A DNA stretch of 64,000 bases, taken from positions 558,001 to 622,000 of the forward strand of contig NZ_CALPBY010000003.1 in the NCBI RefSeq assembly GCF_943181405.1, given 5' to 3'. This document shows positions 9,667-17,808 of the stretch, one piece after another; the stretch's first letter is position 1; every line of letters begins with the position of its first letter. This DNA comes from Cellulosimicrobium sp. Marseille-Q4280. GTDB taxonomy: Bacteria > Actinomycetota > Actinomycetes > Actinomycetales > Cellulomonadaceae. Position numbers and translations under genes: made by a program. Under the pieces are notes generated by a model. The model worked only from the letters and a program-made list of their open reading frames with translations, made no database searches and was not told where the DNA came from.

Positions 9667-9682
9667 CAGACAGCGCTGTCAA
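9667..9682 (-). promoter_or_regulatory. LacI-type operator overlapping the -35 box of the GH92 pair
   Basis: GACAGCGCTGTC (9669-9680) is a perfect 12-bp palindrome with the central CG typical of LacI-family operators. On the minus strand it overlaps a consensus -35 TTGACA (9682-9677); a GAGGGT hexamer 18 nt downstream is a possible -10. A repressor bound here would block the promoter. No LacI gene lies in the window. Confidence 0.6.
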
Positions 9683-9717
9683 CCGCCGTCGTGCCCGACC
9701 TCTGGGAGACTCGACCC

Positions 9718-12426
9718 GTGACCACCACGACCGGCCGCACCCCCTCCCTGCTCGCGCACGTCCCCGCTCCCACCGGCGCCGCGCCCGACCCGGACGCCCT
9801 GTACGAGGGCTTCACGACGTGGGCGACGGAGCAGGGCCTCGACCTGTACCCGCACCAGAGCGAGGCGCTCATCGAGCTCGTGTCGGGGTCGCACGTCATC
9901 CTCGCGACGCCCACGGGCTCGGGGAAGTCGCTCGTCGCGATGGGCGCGCAGTTCGCCGCGCTCGCCGCGCACCGCTCGGGCCGCGGCGGTCGCACGTACT
10001 ACACCGCACCGCTCAAGGCGCTCGTCAGCGAGAAGTTCTTCGCGCTCGTCGCGGCGTTCGGGTCGAAGAACGTCGGCATGATGACGGGCGACTCCGCGGT
10101 GAACCCCGACGCCCCGATCATCTGCTGCACCGCCGAGATCCTCGCCAACCTGGCACTGCGCCGCGGCGCGGGGGACGCCGGTGGCCGGCCCGGCGCGGAC
10201 GACCACGCGATCTCCCAGGTCGTCATGGACGAGTTCCACTTCTACGCCGACCCGCAGCGCGGCTGGGCGTGGCAGGTGCCGCTGCTCGAGCTGACGGGCA
10301 CCCAGTTCCTCCTCATGTCCGCGACGCTCGGCGACACGTCGCGCTTCGTCGAGGAGATCGAGGAGCGCACCGGGCGGCCGGTCGCCGAGGTCACGACGGC
10401 CGAGCGTCCGGTGCCCCTGCACTTCTCCTACGTCGTCGAGCCGCTCACCGAGGTCATCGAGGAGCTCGTGACGACGCGCCGCTCCCCGGTGTACGTCGTG
10501 CACTTCACGCAGAAGGACGCGGTCGAGCGGGCGCAGTCGCTGCTGTCGATGAACGTCGCGTCGCGGGCGGAGAAGGACGCGATCGCCGCGGAGCTCGGCG
10601 ACTTCCGCTTCGGCACGGGCTTCGGCAAGACGCTGAGCAAGTTCCTGCGGCACGGCGTCGGCGTGCACCACGCGGGCATGCTGCCGAAGTACCGCCGCCT
10701 CGTCGAGCGCCTCACGCAGTCGGGGCTGCTCAAGGTCGTGTGCGGCACGGACACGCTCGGCGTCGGCATCAACGTGCCCATCCGCACGGTCCTGCTCACG
10801 AGCCTCGTGAAGTTCGACGGCGAGCGCATGCGCCACCTCACCGCACGCGAGTTCCACCAGATCGCCGGCCGGGCGGGGCGCGCCGGCTACGACACCGTCG
10901 GCGAGGTGCTCGTCATGGCACCCGAGCACGTCGTCGAGAACCGCAAGATGCTCGCCAAGGCCGGCGACGACCCGAAGAAGCTCAAGAAGATCGTCCGCAA
11001 GAAGGCGCCGCAGGGGTCGGTGAACTGGACCGACGCGACGTTCGAGCGCCTGCGCGACGCCGACCCCGAGCCGCTGACGAGCCACTTCCGCGTCACGCAC
11101 GCGATGGTCCTCAACGTCCTGGCGCGCTCGCAGCACGGCGAGGACCCGGTCGCCGCGATGGAGCACCTCCTCCTCGCGAACCACGACTCCGAGTCCCAGC
11201 GGCGCGAGCACGTGCGCCAGACGTTCCGCGTCTACCGCTCGCTGCGCGTCGCGGGGATCGTCGAGCGCGTGCGCGTCCCGGACGCCTCGCGACCGGCGGG
11301 CTACCGGCCGAGCGTGCGGCTGACGATCGACGTCCCGCGCGAGTTCGCGCTCAACCAGCCGCTCTCCCCCTTCGCGCTCGCGGCGCTCGACCTGCTCGAC
11401 GTCGCGAGCGCGGGCCACGCGCTCGACGTCGTGTCCGTGATCGAGGCGACGCTCGACGACCCGCGCCAGGTGCTCTACGCGCAGCAGAACGCCGCGAAGG
11501 GCGAGGCGGTCGCCGCGATGAAGGCCGAGGGCTACGAGTACGAGGAGCGCATGGCGCTGCTCGAGGAGATCACGTGGCCGAAGCCGCTCGAGGAGCTGCT
11601 CGCGCCGGCCTTCGCGATGTACAAGCGGTCGAACCCGTGGGTCGCCGACGCGGAGCTCTCGCCGAAGTCGGTCGTGCGCGACATGGTCGAGCGCGCCATG
11701 ACGTTCACCGAGTTCGTGTCCGTCTACGGGCTCGAGCGCACCGAGGGCGTCGTGCTGCGCTACCTCGCCGACGCCTACCGGGCGCTGCGCCAGGTGGTGC
11801 CCGAGGAGCACCGCACCGAGGACGTGCACGAGATCGTCGAGTGGCTCGGCGAGCTCGTGCGCGGCACCGACTCGTCGCTGCTCGACGAGTGGGAGCGGCT
11901 GTCGCGGCCGGTCGACGACGACGCCGACGACCTCGTGGGGGACGGCCCGCTCTCCGGGACGGGTGAGGAGGCCCCGGCCCGGCCCGTCACCGGCAACCCG
12001 CGCGCGTTCCGCCGGCTCGTGCGCAACGCGATGTTCCGCCGCGTCGAGCTCGCCGCGCGCGAGGACTACCGGGCGCTCGCCGCGCTCGACGGCGCGAGCG
12101 GCTGGGACGCCGACGCGTGGGGCGACGCGCTCGACCCGCTCTTCGACGCGCAGGGCGACGACGCGGTCGGCATCGGCCCGAGCGCCCGCGCGGCCGCGCT
12201 GTTCCAGGTCGTCGAGGCGGGTGGCGAGGTCCCCGCGGGCCACGAGGGCCCGACGACGGACCACGCGCCCGGCGGCGTCGTCCCGGCGGGCACGTGGCTC
12301 GTGCGACAGGTGCTCGACGACCCGGCGGGCGACCACGACTGGGCGATCACGGCGTCGGTCGACCTCGCGGCGAGCGACGAGGCCGGCACACCCGTGATCA
12401 CGGTCCTGGCGGTCGGCCCTCTGTAG
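9718..12426 (+). CDS. DEAD/DEAH-box helicase with DUF3516 C-terminus
   Basis: 902 residues from GTG 9718, with GGGAGA upstream. Superfamily 2 helicase motifs are in order: Walker A ATPTGSGKS (about 64-72), motif II DEFH (about 171), motif III SAT (about 200), and motif VI QIAGRAGRAG (about 381). The remaining 450 residues match the DUF3516 region characteristic of actinobacterial RNA helicase-like proteins related to the Ski2/HelY group. The substrate is not known; an RNA processing or decay role is inferred from the Ski2-like architecture. It is divergent from the GH92 gene and convergent with a GNAT, so probably monocistronic. Confidence 0.9.
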   Translation: MTTTTGRTPSLLAHVPAPTGAAPDPDALYEGFTTWATEQGLDLYPHQSEALIELVSGSHVILATPTGSGKSLVAMGAQFAALAAHRSGRGGRTYYTAPLKALVSEKFFALVAAFGSKNVGMMTGDSAVNPDAPIICCTAEILANLALRRGAGDAGGRPGADDHAISQVVMDEFHFYADPQRGWAWQVPLLELTGTQFLLMSATLGDTSRFVEEIEERTGRPVAEVTTAERPVPLHFSYVVEPLTEVIEELVTTRRSPVYVVHFTQKDAVERAQSLLSMNVASRAEKDAIAAELGDFRFGTGFGKTLSKFLRHGVGVHHAGMLPKYRRLVERLTQSGLLKVVCGTDTLGVGINVPIRTVLLTSLVKFDGERMRHLTAREFHQIAGRAGRAGYDTVGEVLVMAPEHVVENRKMLAKAGDDPKKLKKIVRKKAPQGSVNWTDATFERLRDADPEPLTSHFRVTHAMVLNVLARSQHGEDPVAAMEHLLLANHDSESQRREHVRQTFRVYRSLRVAGIVERVRVPDASRPAGYRPSVRLTIDVPREFALNQPLSPFALAALDLLDVASAGHALDVVSVIEATLDDPRQVLYAQQNAAKGEAVAAMKAEGYEYEERMALLEEITWPKPLEELLAPAFAMYKRSNPWVADAELSPKSVVRDMVERAMTFTEFVSVYGLERTEGVVLRYLADAYRALRQVVPEEHRTEDVHEIVEWLGELVRGTDSSLLDEWERLSRPVDDDADDLVGDGPLSGTGEEAPARPVTGNPRAFRRLVRNAMFRRVELAAREDYRALAALDGASGWDADAWGDALDPLFDAQGDDAVGIGPSARAAALFQVVEAGGEVPAGHEGPTTDHAPGGVVPAGTWLVRQVLDDPAGDHDWAITASVDLAASDEAGTPVITVLAVGPL

Positions 12427-12500
12427 AGAGGCGCCCGAGCGCTCTCGCTACTCCTGCGCGACGGGCAGCAGCCCGCGTCCACCGAAGACCTGCACGGCCG

Positions 12501-13382
12501 TCACGTCGGTTCCGCACCGTCGTCACGGCGACGGTCCCGCCGCTCGGGCAGGCGGCGGAACCCGGCGGACTCGTAGGTCGCGACGGCAGCGAGGTTGGAG
12601 CTCGGGGTCGCCACGACGGCGCTCGACGCGCCCAGCCCGCGGAGGGCGACCGCCGCTGCCGTCGTCACCGCCCGGCCGTAGCCGTGGCCGCGGTGGTCGC
12701 GGTGCACGCCCATCGGCTCGACCAGACCGGGCCGACCGGGGCCGGCCGACCACACCGCCACGACCGCCACCGCCGACCCCGGGGCGTCGTACCCGACGAG
12801 GCACCGTGCGTCGGTGAAGGGCAGCCCGGCCGCCATCGCGTGCCAGCGCTCGTCCGTGGACGTCGACCCGTCGAACGAGGCGCGCAGCACCTCGGTCCAC
12901 TCGGACGCCTCGTCCGGACCCACGTCCTGCACCCGGATCCCCGGGTCCTCCACCGGCGCGGCGAGATCCCGGCGCAGCACCGCCCACGGCTCGTCGGCAC
13001 GCCATCCGGCGGCGGCCAGGTGCGCGTCGACCAGCGCCCCGACGGGTGCCTCGACGGACGCCGCTCCCTCGCCGAGCACGCCGCGCGCGGGGTGCGCCAC
13101 GTCCTCGACGAGCCTCTCGGCCAGCGCCACGTCCCCCAGCGCGTCGGGAGCGACCGCCACGCGGACCAGGTCCGGGCCGTCGAGCAGCCCGACGGCAACC
13201 ACCCGATCGCCCCGGCGCCACGTCCGGACGGCCTCGGCCGTCGCGTCGGCCCCGAACCGCCAGAACCACCCGAGGTCGCCGGGGTGCAGCTGGAACGGCG
13301 CGGCGTCGTCCTGCCACGACCGCAGGACGTCGACCACCTCACGGAGGCCGGCGACGTCAGGGGTGCTCGTCACGATCGCCAT
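12501..13382 (-). CDS. GNAT family N-acetyltransferase (two-domain)
   Basis: 293 residues from ATG 13382; a GTG five codons upstream is possible but no better supported. The C-terminal half holds the acetyl-CoA-binding loop in MGVHRDHRGHGYGRAV (pattern R/Q-x-x-G-x-G/A) followed by the helix and ATPSSNLAAVATYESAGFRRL. The N-terminal half looks like a degenerate second GNAT fold. Substrate unknown. It converges with the helicase gene across 74 nt, where I see nothing definite. Confidence 0.82.
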   Translation of the reverse strand: MAIVTSTPDVAGLREVVDVLRSWQDDAAPFQLHPGDLGWFWRFGADATAEAVRTWRRGDRVVAVGLLDGPDLVRVAVAPDALGDVALAERLVEDVAHPARGVLGEGAASVEAPVGALVDAHLAAAGWRADEPWAVLRRDLAAPVEDPGIRVQDVGPDEASEWTEVLRASFDGSTSTDERWHAMAAGLPFTDARCLVGYDAPGSAVAVVAVWSAGPGRPGLVEPMGVHRDHRGHGYGRAVTTAAAVALRGLGASSAVVATPSSNLAAVATYESAGFRRLPERRDRRRDDGAEPT

Positions 13383-13485
13383 GGCTCGATCACACACCAG
13401 GACGACGTCCGCTCGCGCCCTGTTTTTCCCGAGCCGGCGGACACGGCGTCACGGGTCGCCCGGCCGCCCGGCCGCACCGCCTCGC

Positions 13486-14118
13486 TCAGCCCAGGTCGAG
13501 GCGCATGACCCGGCGCCGCGTCGTCGGGCGCGCGACCTCCTCGAGGCCTGCGGCGCGGAACGCCTGGACGCTGCCGACGGAGTTCTCGCCCCAGGTGACG
13601 GGCGCGCCGGACGGCTCGAGGATCGGGTACCCCTCGATCGCTGCTGCACCGTGCTCGCGCGCGAAGCCGACGGCGGCACGCGCGAGGTCGTACGTGAGCC
13701 CGAGCCCGCGGAAACCCGCCCGGACCACGAAGCACGCGACCGCCCACACGTCGTCGTCGTCCTTGTCCTGCTCGCTGCCCACCGGGCGGCCCTTCCACGG
13801 CACCGGGCTCCCGCGCAGGCGCCGGTACGACGGCCGCGGCCCGACCGCGACCCACCCTGCGGGCTCGCCGTCGAGGTAGGCGACGAGGCCGCTCGTCGCG
13901 GGCGCGTCGGGATCACCGCAGCTCGTCTGCTCGTGGAGCAGGCGCGCGCGCTCCTCGGGCGGTGTCCCGTACCAGACCCGGTCGCCGAGCACCTGGCGCT
14001 GGCACCAGCACACCGCCGGGTAGCCGCGGTCGCCGAACACGGCGACGAGGTCGTCCCAGCTCGCCTCGTTCGCGGGGCGCACCTCGACGACACCCTGCGG
14101 CACGGTCGCTCTGCTCAC
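13486..14118 (-). CDS. GNAT family N-acetyltransferase
   Basis: 210 residues from GTG 14118. The start is supported by a TAGCGT -10 box 7 nt upstream, suggesting a leaderless transcript. Features include WDDLVAVFGDRGYPAVCWCQRQV near the N-terminus and FVVRAGFRGLGLTYDLARAAV as the acetyl-CoA-binding region, with a final GFR-less tail VQAFRAAGLEEVARP. The CWCQ-containing N-terminal block is shared with a group of actinobacterial GNATs of unknown substrate. It is divergent from the VIT1-like gene with a 63-bp spacer that must hold both promoters. Confidence 0.8.
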   Translation of the reverse strand: MSRATVPQGVVEVRPANEASWDDLVAVFGDRGYPAVCWCQRQVLGDRVWYGTPPEERARLLHEQTSCGDPDAPATSGLVAYLDGEPAGWVAVGPRPSYRRLRGSPVPWKGRPVGSEQDKDDDDVWAVACFVVRAGFRGLGLTYDLARAAVGFAREHGAAAIEGYPILEPSGAPVTWGENSVGSVQAFRAAGLEEVARPTTRRRVMRLDLG

Positions 14119-14168
14119 GAGGTCGACGCTACGCCGCGCGTCCCCCACGGGCCCGGTGGCACCGCGCC

Positions 14169-14174
14169 TACCGT
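14169..14174 (+). promoter_or_regulatory. -10 box TACCGT for the VIT1-like gene (leaderless)
   Basis: TACCGT ends 7 nt before ATG 14182. The divergent GNAT has TAGCGT at the same distance from its GTG, so both transcripts from this 63-bp spacer probably begin at or next to the start codon. Confidence 0.5.
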
Positions 14175-14181
14175 GGGCCTC

Positions 14182-14922
14182 ATGGACGACGTCGCACCCC
14201 CCGGTGCCGACAGCGGCATCCCGCACCCCGGCGAGCCGCACGACCGGGAGAGCACCGGCAGCCGGCTCAACCGCCTGCGCGCCGGGGTGCTCGGGGCGAA
14301 CGACGGGATCGTGTCGACCGCCGGCGTCGTCGTGGGGGTCGCGGCGACGAGCACGTCGGTCCCGGTCATCGCGACGGCCGGCGGCGCAGCGCTGCTGGCC
14401 GGGGCGCTGTCGATGGCCGCGGGCGAGTACGTGTCGGTGAGCACGCAGCGCGACACGGAGAGGGCGCTGCTCGCCACGGAGCGGCGAGAGCTCGCCGAGA
14501 TGCCCGACCAGGAGCTCGACGAGCTCGCCGGTCTCTACGAGGCAAAGGGGCTCACGCCCGACCTCGCGCGCGAGGTGGCCGTCCAGCTCACGGAGCGCGA
14601 CGCGCTCGCCGCGCACGCCGACGCCGAGCTGCACCTCGACCCGGACGAGCTGACGAGCCCCTGGGAGGCAGCAGGCGCCTCCGTCGCCTCGTTCACGGTC
14701 GGCGGGCTGCTCCCGCTCGCGGCGGTCCTCCTCGCGCCGACGCCGTGGCGCGTCCCGGTGACGTTCGTCGCGGTCGTCCTGGCCCTCGTCCTGACGGGGT
14801 GGGGGTCCGCCCGGCTCGGCAGAGCCCCGACCCGTCGCGCCACCGTCCGGACCGTCGTCGGCGGCGCGCTCGCGATGGCCGTCACCTACGGGATCGGCTC
14901 GCTCGTCGACGTGAACGTCTAG
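14182..14922 (+). CDS. VIT1/CCC1 family membrane transporter
   Basis: 246 residues. After a polar N-terminus, RLNRLRAGVLGANDGIVSTAGVVVGVA is the conserved first transmembrane block of the VIT1/CCC1 family (plant and yeast vacuolar Fe/Mn transporters). A second hydrophobic segment contains the family SMAAGEYVSVSTQRD motif. A cytoplasmic acidic helical region with many Glu/Asp, the expected metal-binding domain, precedes three further membrane segments. Probable role: iron or manganese transport across the cytoplasmic membrane; the direction is not evident. Expressed alone. Confidence 0.88.
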   Translation: MDDVAPPGADSGIPHPGEPHDRESTGSRLNRLRAGVLGANDGIVSTAGVVVGVAATSTSVPVIATAGGAALLAGALSMAAGEYVSVSTQRDTERALLATERRELAEMPDQELDELAGLYEAKGLTPDLAREVAVQLTERDALAAHADAELHLDPDELTSPWEAAGASVASFTVGGLLPLAAVLLAPTPWRVPVTFVAVVLALVLTGWGSARLGRAPTRRATVRTVVGGALAMAVTYGIGSLVDVNV

Positions 14923-14957
14923 CGGCACCGCCGTCCTCGCTGCGGCACAATCGGGCC

Positions 14958-15461
14958 GTGGCCAAGAAGTCGAAGTCGTCCGCGCACGCCGGCACGCCCG
15001 CCGTCGCGCTCCTCGAGCGCGAGGGCGTCACGTACACGCTGCACCCGTACGAGCACGACCCGTCGAGCGACCTGTCGTACGGGATGGAGGCCGCGGCTGC
15101 GATCGGCGCGGCGCCCGAGCAGGTGTTCAAGACGCTCCTCGCGACGGTCGACGGCGGGCCGCTCGTCGTCGGGATCGTGCCGGTCGACCGGCAGCTCGAC
15201 CTCAAGGCGCTCGCCCACGCCGCGGGCGGCAAGAAGGCGACGATGGCCGAGCCCGCGGCGGCCGAGCGCGCGACGGGGTACGTCGTGGGCGGGATCTCGC
15301 CGCTCGGGCAGAAGCAGCGCCACCGCACCGTGCTCGACGAGAGCGCTCTCGGGTTCGACGTCGTCTACGTCTCGGGCGGGCGGCGCGGCCTCGACGTCGG
15401 CCTCTCCCCCGCCGACCTGCTCCGCCTGACGGGCGGCACCACGGCTGCCGTCGCGAGGTAG
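14958..15461 (+). CDS. ybaK: YbaK/EbsC family Cys-tRNA(Pro) deacylase
   Basis: 167 residues from GTG 14958, which lies 6 nt after a CACAAT hexamer, consistent with a leaderless start. The YbaK core is complete: TPAVALLEREGVTYTLHPYEHD, QVFKTLLATVDG with the conserved lysine, VVGIVPVDRQLDLKALAHAAGGKKATMAEP, GGISPLGQKQRHRTVLDE. The family hydrolyses mischarged Cys-tRNA(Pro). Its stop codon lies inside the repeat motif GCGAGGTAG. Neighbours are unrelated. Confidence 0.92.
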   Translation: MAKKSKSSAHAGTPAVALLEREGVTYTLHPYEHDPSSDLSYGMEAAAAIGAAPEQVFKTLLATVDGGPLVVGIVPVDRQLDLKALAHAAGGKKATMAEPAAAERATGYVVGGISPLGQKQRHRTVLDESALGFDVVYVSGGRRGLDVGLSPADLLRLTGGTTAAVAR

Positions 15462-15524
15462 GGCTTCCGGTCGCGAGGTAGAACGCGGGGTGCTCTACCT
15501 CGCGACCGGCCGTTCTACCTCGCG
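15453..15524. repeat. Inverted GCGAGGTAG repeats forming a bidirectional terminator-like hairpin
   Basis: GCGAGGTAG occurs at 15453-15461 (including the ybaK stop) and 15473-15481, and inverted at 15496-15504 and 15515-15523. A 16-bp perfect stem forms between 15467-15482 and 15494-15509 (11-nt loop), and a competing 13-bp stem between 15472-15484 and 15512-15524. It lies between two converging genes, so it probably terminates both. Confidence 0.75.
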
Positions 15525-15530
15525 CGGGCG

Positions 15531-15929
15531 TCAGCGGCCGTAGGCCGCGAACGGGGCGTCGGTCGGCACGATCTCCTTGCCGAGCGGCAGCAGCGAGACC
15601 GGGATCATCTTGAGGTTCGCGATGCCCAGCGGGATGCCGATGATCGACACGAACAGCGGGATCGCCGTGAGCACGTGCCCGATCGCGAGCCAGATGCCCG
15701 CGACGATCACCCAGATGACGTTGCCGATGGTCGACCACGCCCCGGCCGTGGGCTTGTCCACGACGGTGCGCCCGAACGGCCACAGGGCATATCCGGCGAT
15801 CCGGAACGAGGCGATGCCGAACGGGATCGTGATGATGAGCACGCAGCAGATGATGCCCGCGGCGACATAGCCCAGGGCGAGCCAGAAGCCGGCGAGCACG
15901 AGCCAGATGATGTTGAGCAGGGTCTTCAC
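15531..15929 (-). CDS. YccF domain-containing membrane protein
   Basis: 132 residues from GTG 15929 with GAGGAT upstream. It has two copies of the YccF (DUF307) motif, LLNIIWLVLAGFWLALGYVAAGI and IGNVIWVIVAGIWLAIGHVLTAI, each followed by an IPFGIA/IPLGIA turn. These are predicted membrane segments. Function is unknown in the family. Single gene, converging with ybaK. Confidence 0.88.
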   Translation of the reverse strand: MKTLLNIIWLVLAGFWLALGYVAAGIICCVLIITIPFGIASFRIAGYALWPFGRTVVDKPTAGAWSTIGNVIWVIVAGIWLAIGHVLTAIPLFVSIIGIPLGIANLKMIPVSLLPLGKEIVPTDAPFAAYGR

Positions 15930-16057
15930 GGGGCCATCCTCGCGCACGACGCCCCGCGCGGGGATCCGGGAGACCCCTGGTCCCGACCCTGAGCCGAGTG
16001 CCGGTCCGGAACGGGGCGGCGTCACGGTCGGGCAACGGACGGGAGCGGCACCAAACC

Positions 16058-16063
16058 TAGACT
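16058..16063 (+). promoter_or_regulatory. -10 box TAGACT for yggS (leaderless)
   Basis: TAGACT ends 6 nt before ATG 16070, and no Shine-Dalgarno lies between, so the mRNA probably begins at the start codon. Confidence 0.55.
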
Positions 16064-16069
16064 GGCCGC

Positions 16070-16834
16070 ATGCCCGACGCCGCCACCTCCTCGTCCCTCG
16101 ACCTCACCGGGCGCGTCGCGCGGAACGTCGCCGCGGTACGTTCCCGGATCGACGCGGCGGCCCGCGCGGCGGGGCGCGAGCCGTCGGACGTCCGGCTCCT
16201 CGTCGCGACGAAGACGCAGCCGGCCGAGGCCGTCCGGGCCGTCGTCGAGGCGGGCGTCGACCTCGTCGGCGAGAACCGCGTCCAGGAGCTCGTGGCCAAG
16301 GCACCGGAGGTGGCCGACCTCGTCGCCGCCGGGCGCGTGGAGGTGCACATGATCGGTCACCTGCAGCGCAACAAGGTGAACCAGGTGCTCGCCACGGCCT
16401 CGTGCGTCGAGGGCGTGGACTCCCTCGCCCTCGCCGAGGCGCTGTCCGCGCGCTGTGCGCGCGACGACCGCACGCTCGACGTCATGGTCCAGGTGAACGT
16501 GTCGGGCGAGGCGTCGAAGTCCGGCGTGCTGCCCGACGACGCCGCACGCCTCGCGCACGACGTCGCGTCCCTCCCCGGGCTGCGGCTCACGGGCCTCATG
16601 ACGATCGGCGCGAACTCGCCGGACAAGAACGTGGTCCGGGCGGGGTTCGCGCGCCTGCGCGAGGTGCGGGACGCCGTCGTCGGCTCGGGTGCGCCGGGAA
16701 CCTCGACCGCCCGGGAGCTCTCCATGGGCATGAGCGGCGACCTGGAGGTCGCGATCGCCGAGGGCGCGACGATCGTGCGCGTCGGCACGGCCGTGTTCGG
16801 CCCGCGCCCCACCCCGCCGCAGACGGCACGGTAG
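16070..16834 (+). CDS. yggS: YggS/PROSC family PLP-binding homeostasis protein
   Basis: 254 residues. The fold-III PLP barrel is clear: VRLLVATKTQPAEAVRAVVEAG with the PLP-lysine in ATKTQ, LVGENRVQEL, VEVHMIGHLQRNKVN, VMVQVNVSGEASKSG, LRLTGLMTIG, and the end LSMGMSGDLEVAIAEGATIVRVGTAVFGPRP that binds the cofactor phosphate. The family buffers pyridoxal phosphate in the cytosol and has no known enzymatic turnover. In many actinobacteria the gene sits in the division cluster near ftsZ; here it stands alone, convergent with murQ. Confidence 0.93.
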   Translation: MPDAATSSSLDLTGRVARNVAAVRSRIDAAARAAGREPSDVRLLVATKTQPAEAVRAVVEAGVDLVGENRVQELVAKAPEVADLVAAGRVEVHMIGHLQRNKVNQVLATASCVEGVDSLALAEALSARCARDDRTLDVMVQVNVSGEASKSGVLPDDAARLAHDVASLPGLRLTGLMTIGANSPDKNVVRAGFARLREVRDAVVGSGAPGTSTARELSMGMSGDLEVAIAEGATIVRVGTAVFGPRPTPPQTAR

Positions 16835-16857
16835 GACGCGCGGTCGGCCGCAGGACG

Positions 16858-17808
16858 TCAGCGCGCGGGGAGGGCGCCCAGCCGGGCGAGCGCGTCGCGC
16901 ACGCCCGCGACGCCGTCGCCCCGTAGCGCATCCCGTGCCGCGTCCACGTCCGCTCCGGCGAGCAGCATGACGAGCGCGACGTGCACCTCGCCGTCGGCGG
17001 CGTGCAGCACGTCCTCGCACGCCTCGGGCTCGAGCCCCGTCGCCTGGACGAGCATGCGCACGATGCGCGCGCGCAGCTTCTGGTTCGTCGGCCGCACGTC
17101 GATCATGAGGTTCGAGTACGTCTTGCCGAGCCGGATCATCGTCGCCGTCGAGAAGGTGTTGAGCACGAGCTTCTGCGCGGTCGCGGCCTTCATGCGCGTC
17201 GAGCCGGTGACGACCTCCGGACCCGTGTCGACGAGGATCGCGACGTCCACGCCGGGCGCGAGCGTCGCGTGCGGGTTGGCCGAGACGAGCACGGTCCGGG
17301 CGCCGCGCTCCCGCGCGACGTCGAGGGCTCCCCGGACGTAGGGCGTGCGGCCGCTCGCGGCGAGCCCGACGACGACGTCGTGCGGGCCGACCGCGTCGAC
17401 GTCGCGCCGGCCGAGCTCGACGTCGTCCTCGGCCCCCTCGACCGCGAGCATCATGGCGCCGACGCCGCCCGCGAGGTGCGCGACGAACCACTCCTCTCCC
17501 ACGCCGTAGGTCGGCAGCAGCTCGACCGCGTCGAGCACGCCGAGGCGTCCCGACGTCCCGGAGCCCACGTAGTGCACGCGTCCCCCGGCCCGCAGCGCCT
17601 CCACCGCGAGGTCGACCGCCTCGGCGATCCGGTCACGCTGCGCGCGCACCGCGTCGGCAACCGTCGCGTCCTCGTCGGTGATGCGGCGCACGACGTCCGC
17701 AGTCGGCAGCAGGTCGACGTCCGTGGTGCGCGGGTTGCGCTCCTCGGTCGGCGACGCGAGGCGCAGCAGGTCGTGCCAGTCCTCGGTGGTCGTCGTGGGG
17801 TCGGTCAT
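16858..17808 (-). CDS. murQ: N-acetylmuramic acid 6-phosphate etherase
   Basis: 316 residues from ATG 17808, which overlaps the anmK stop by ATGA. MurQ splits the D-lactyl ether of MurNAc-6-P to give GlcNAc-6-P and lactate. The N-terminal TEERNPRTTDVDLLPTADVV is typical. The SIS sugar-phosphate domain has VHYVGSGTSGRLGVLDAVELLPTYG (about 77-100), VEGAEDD, and GLAASGRTPYVRGAL, and a C-terminal UBA-like helical part starts near IVRMLVQATGL. The glutamate in DAVELLPT and a second in the conserved core are the expected catalytic acids. It is last in a six-gene operon, directly using the product of AnmK. Confidence 0.95.
   Translation of the reverse strand: MTDPTTTTEDWHDLLRLASPTEERNPRTTDVDLLPTADVVRRITDEDATVADAVRAQRDRIAEAVDLAVEALRAGGRVHYVGSGTSGRLGVLDAVELLPTYGVGEEWFVAHLAGGVGAMMLAVEGAEDDVELGRRDVDAVGPHDVVVGLAASGRTPYVRGALDVARERGARTVLVSANPHATLAPGVDVAILVDTGPEVVTGSTRMKAATAQKLVLNTFSTATMIRLGKTYSNLMIDVRPTNQKLRARIVRMLVQATGLEPEACEDVLHAADGEVHVALVMLLAGADVDAARDALRGDGVAGVRDALARLGALPAR

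Noticed and set aside
31-12426. Very long open frames on the plus strand opposite the two GH92 genes
   Set aside because: They are Arg/Gly/Val-rich shadows produced by high GC. The minus-strand frames show signal peptides and conserved domains.
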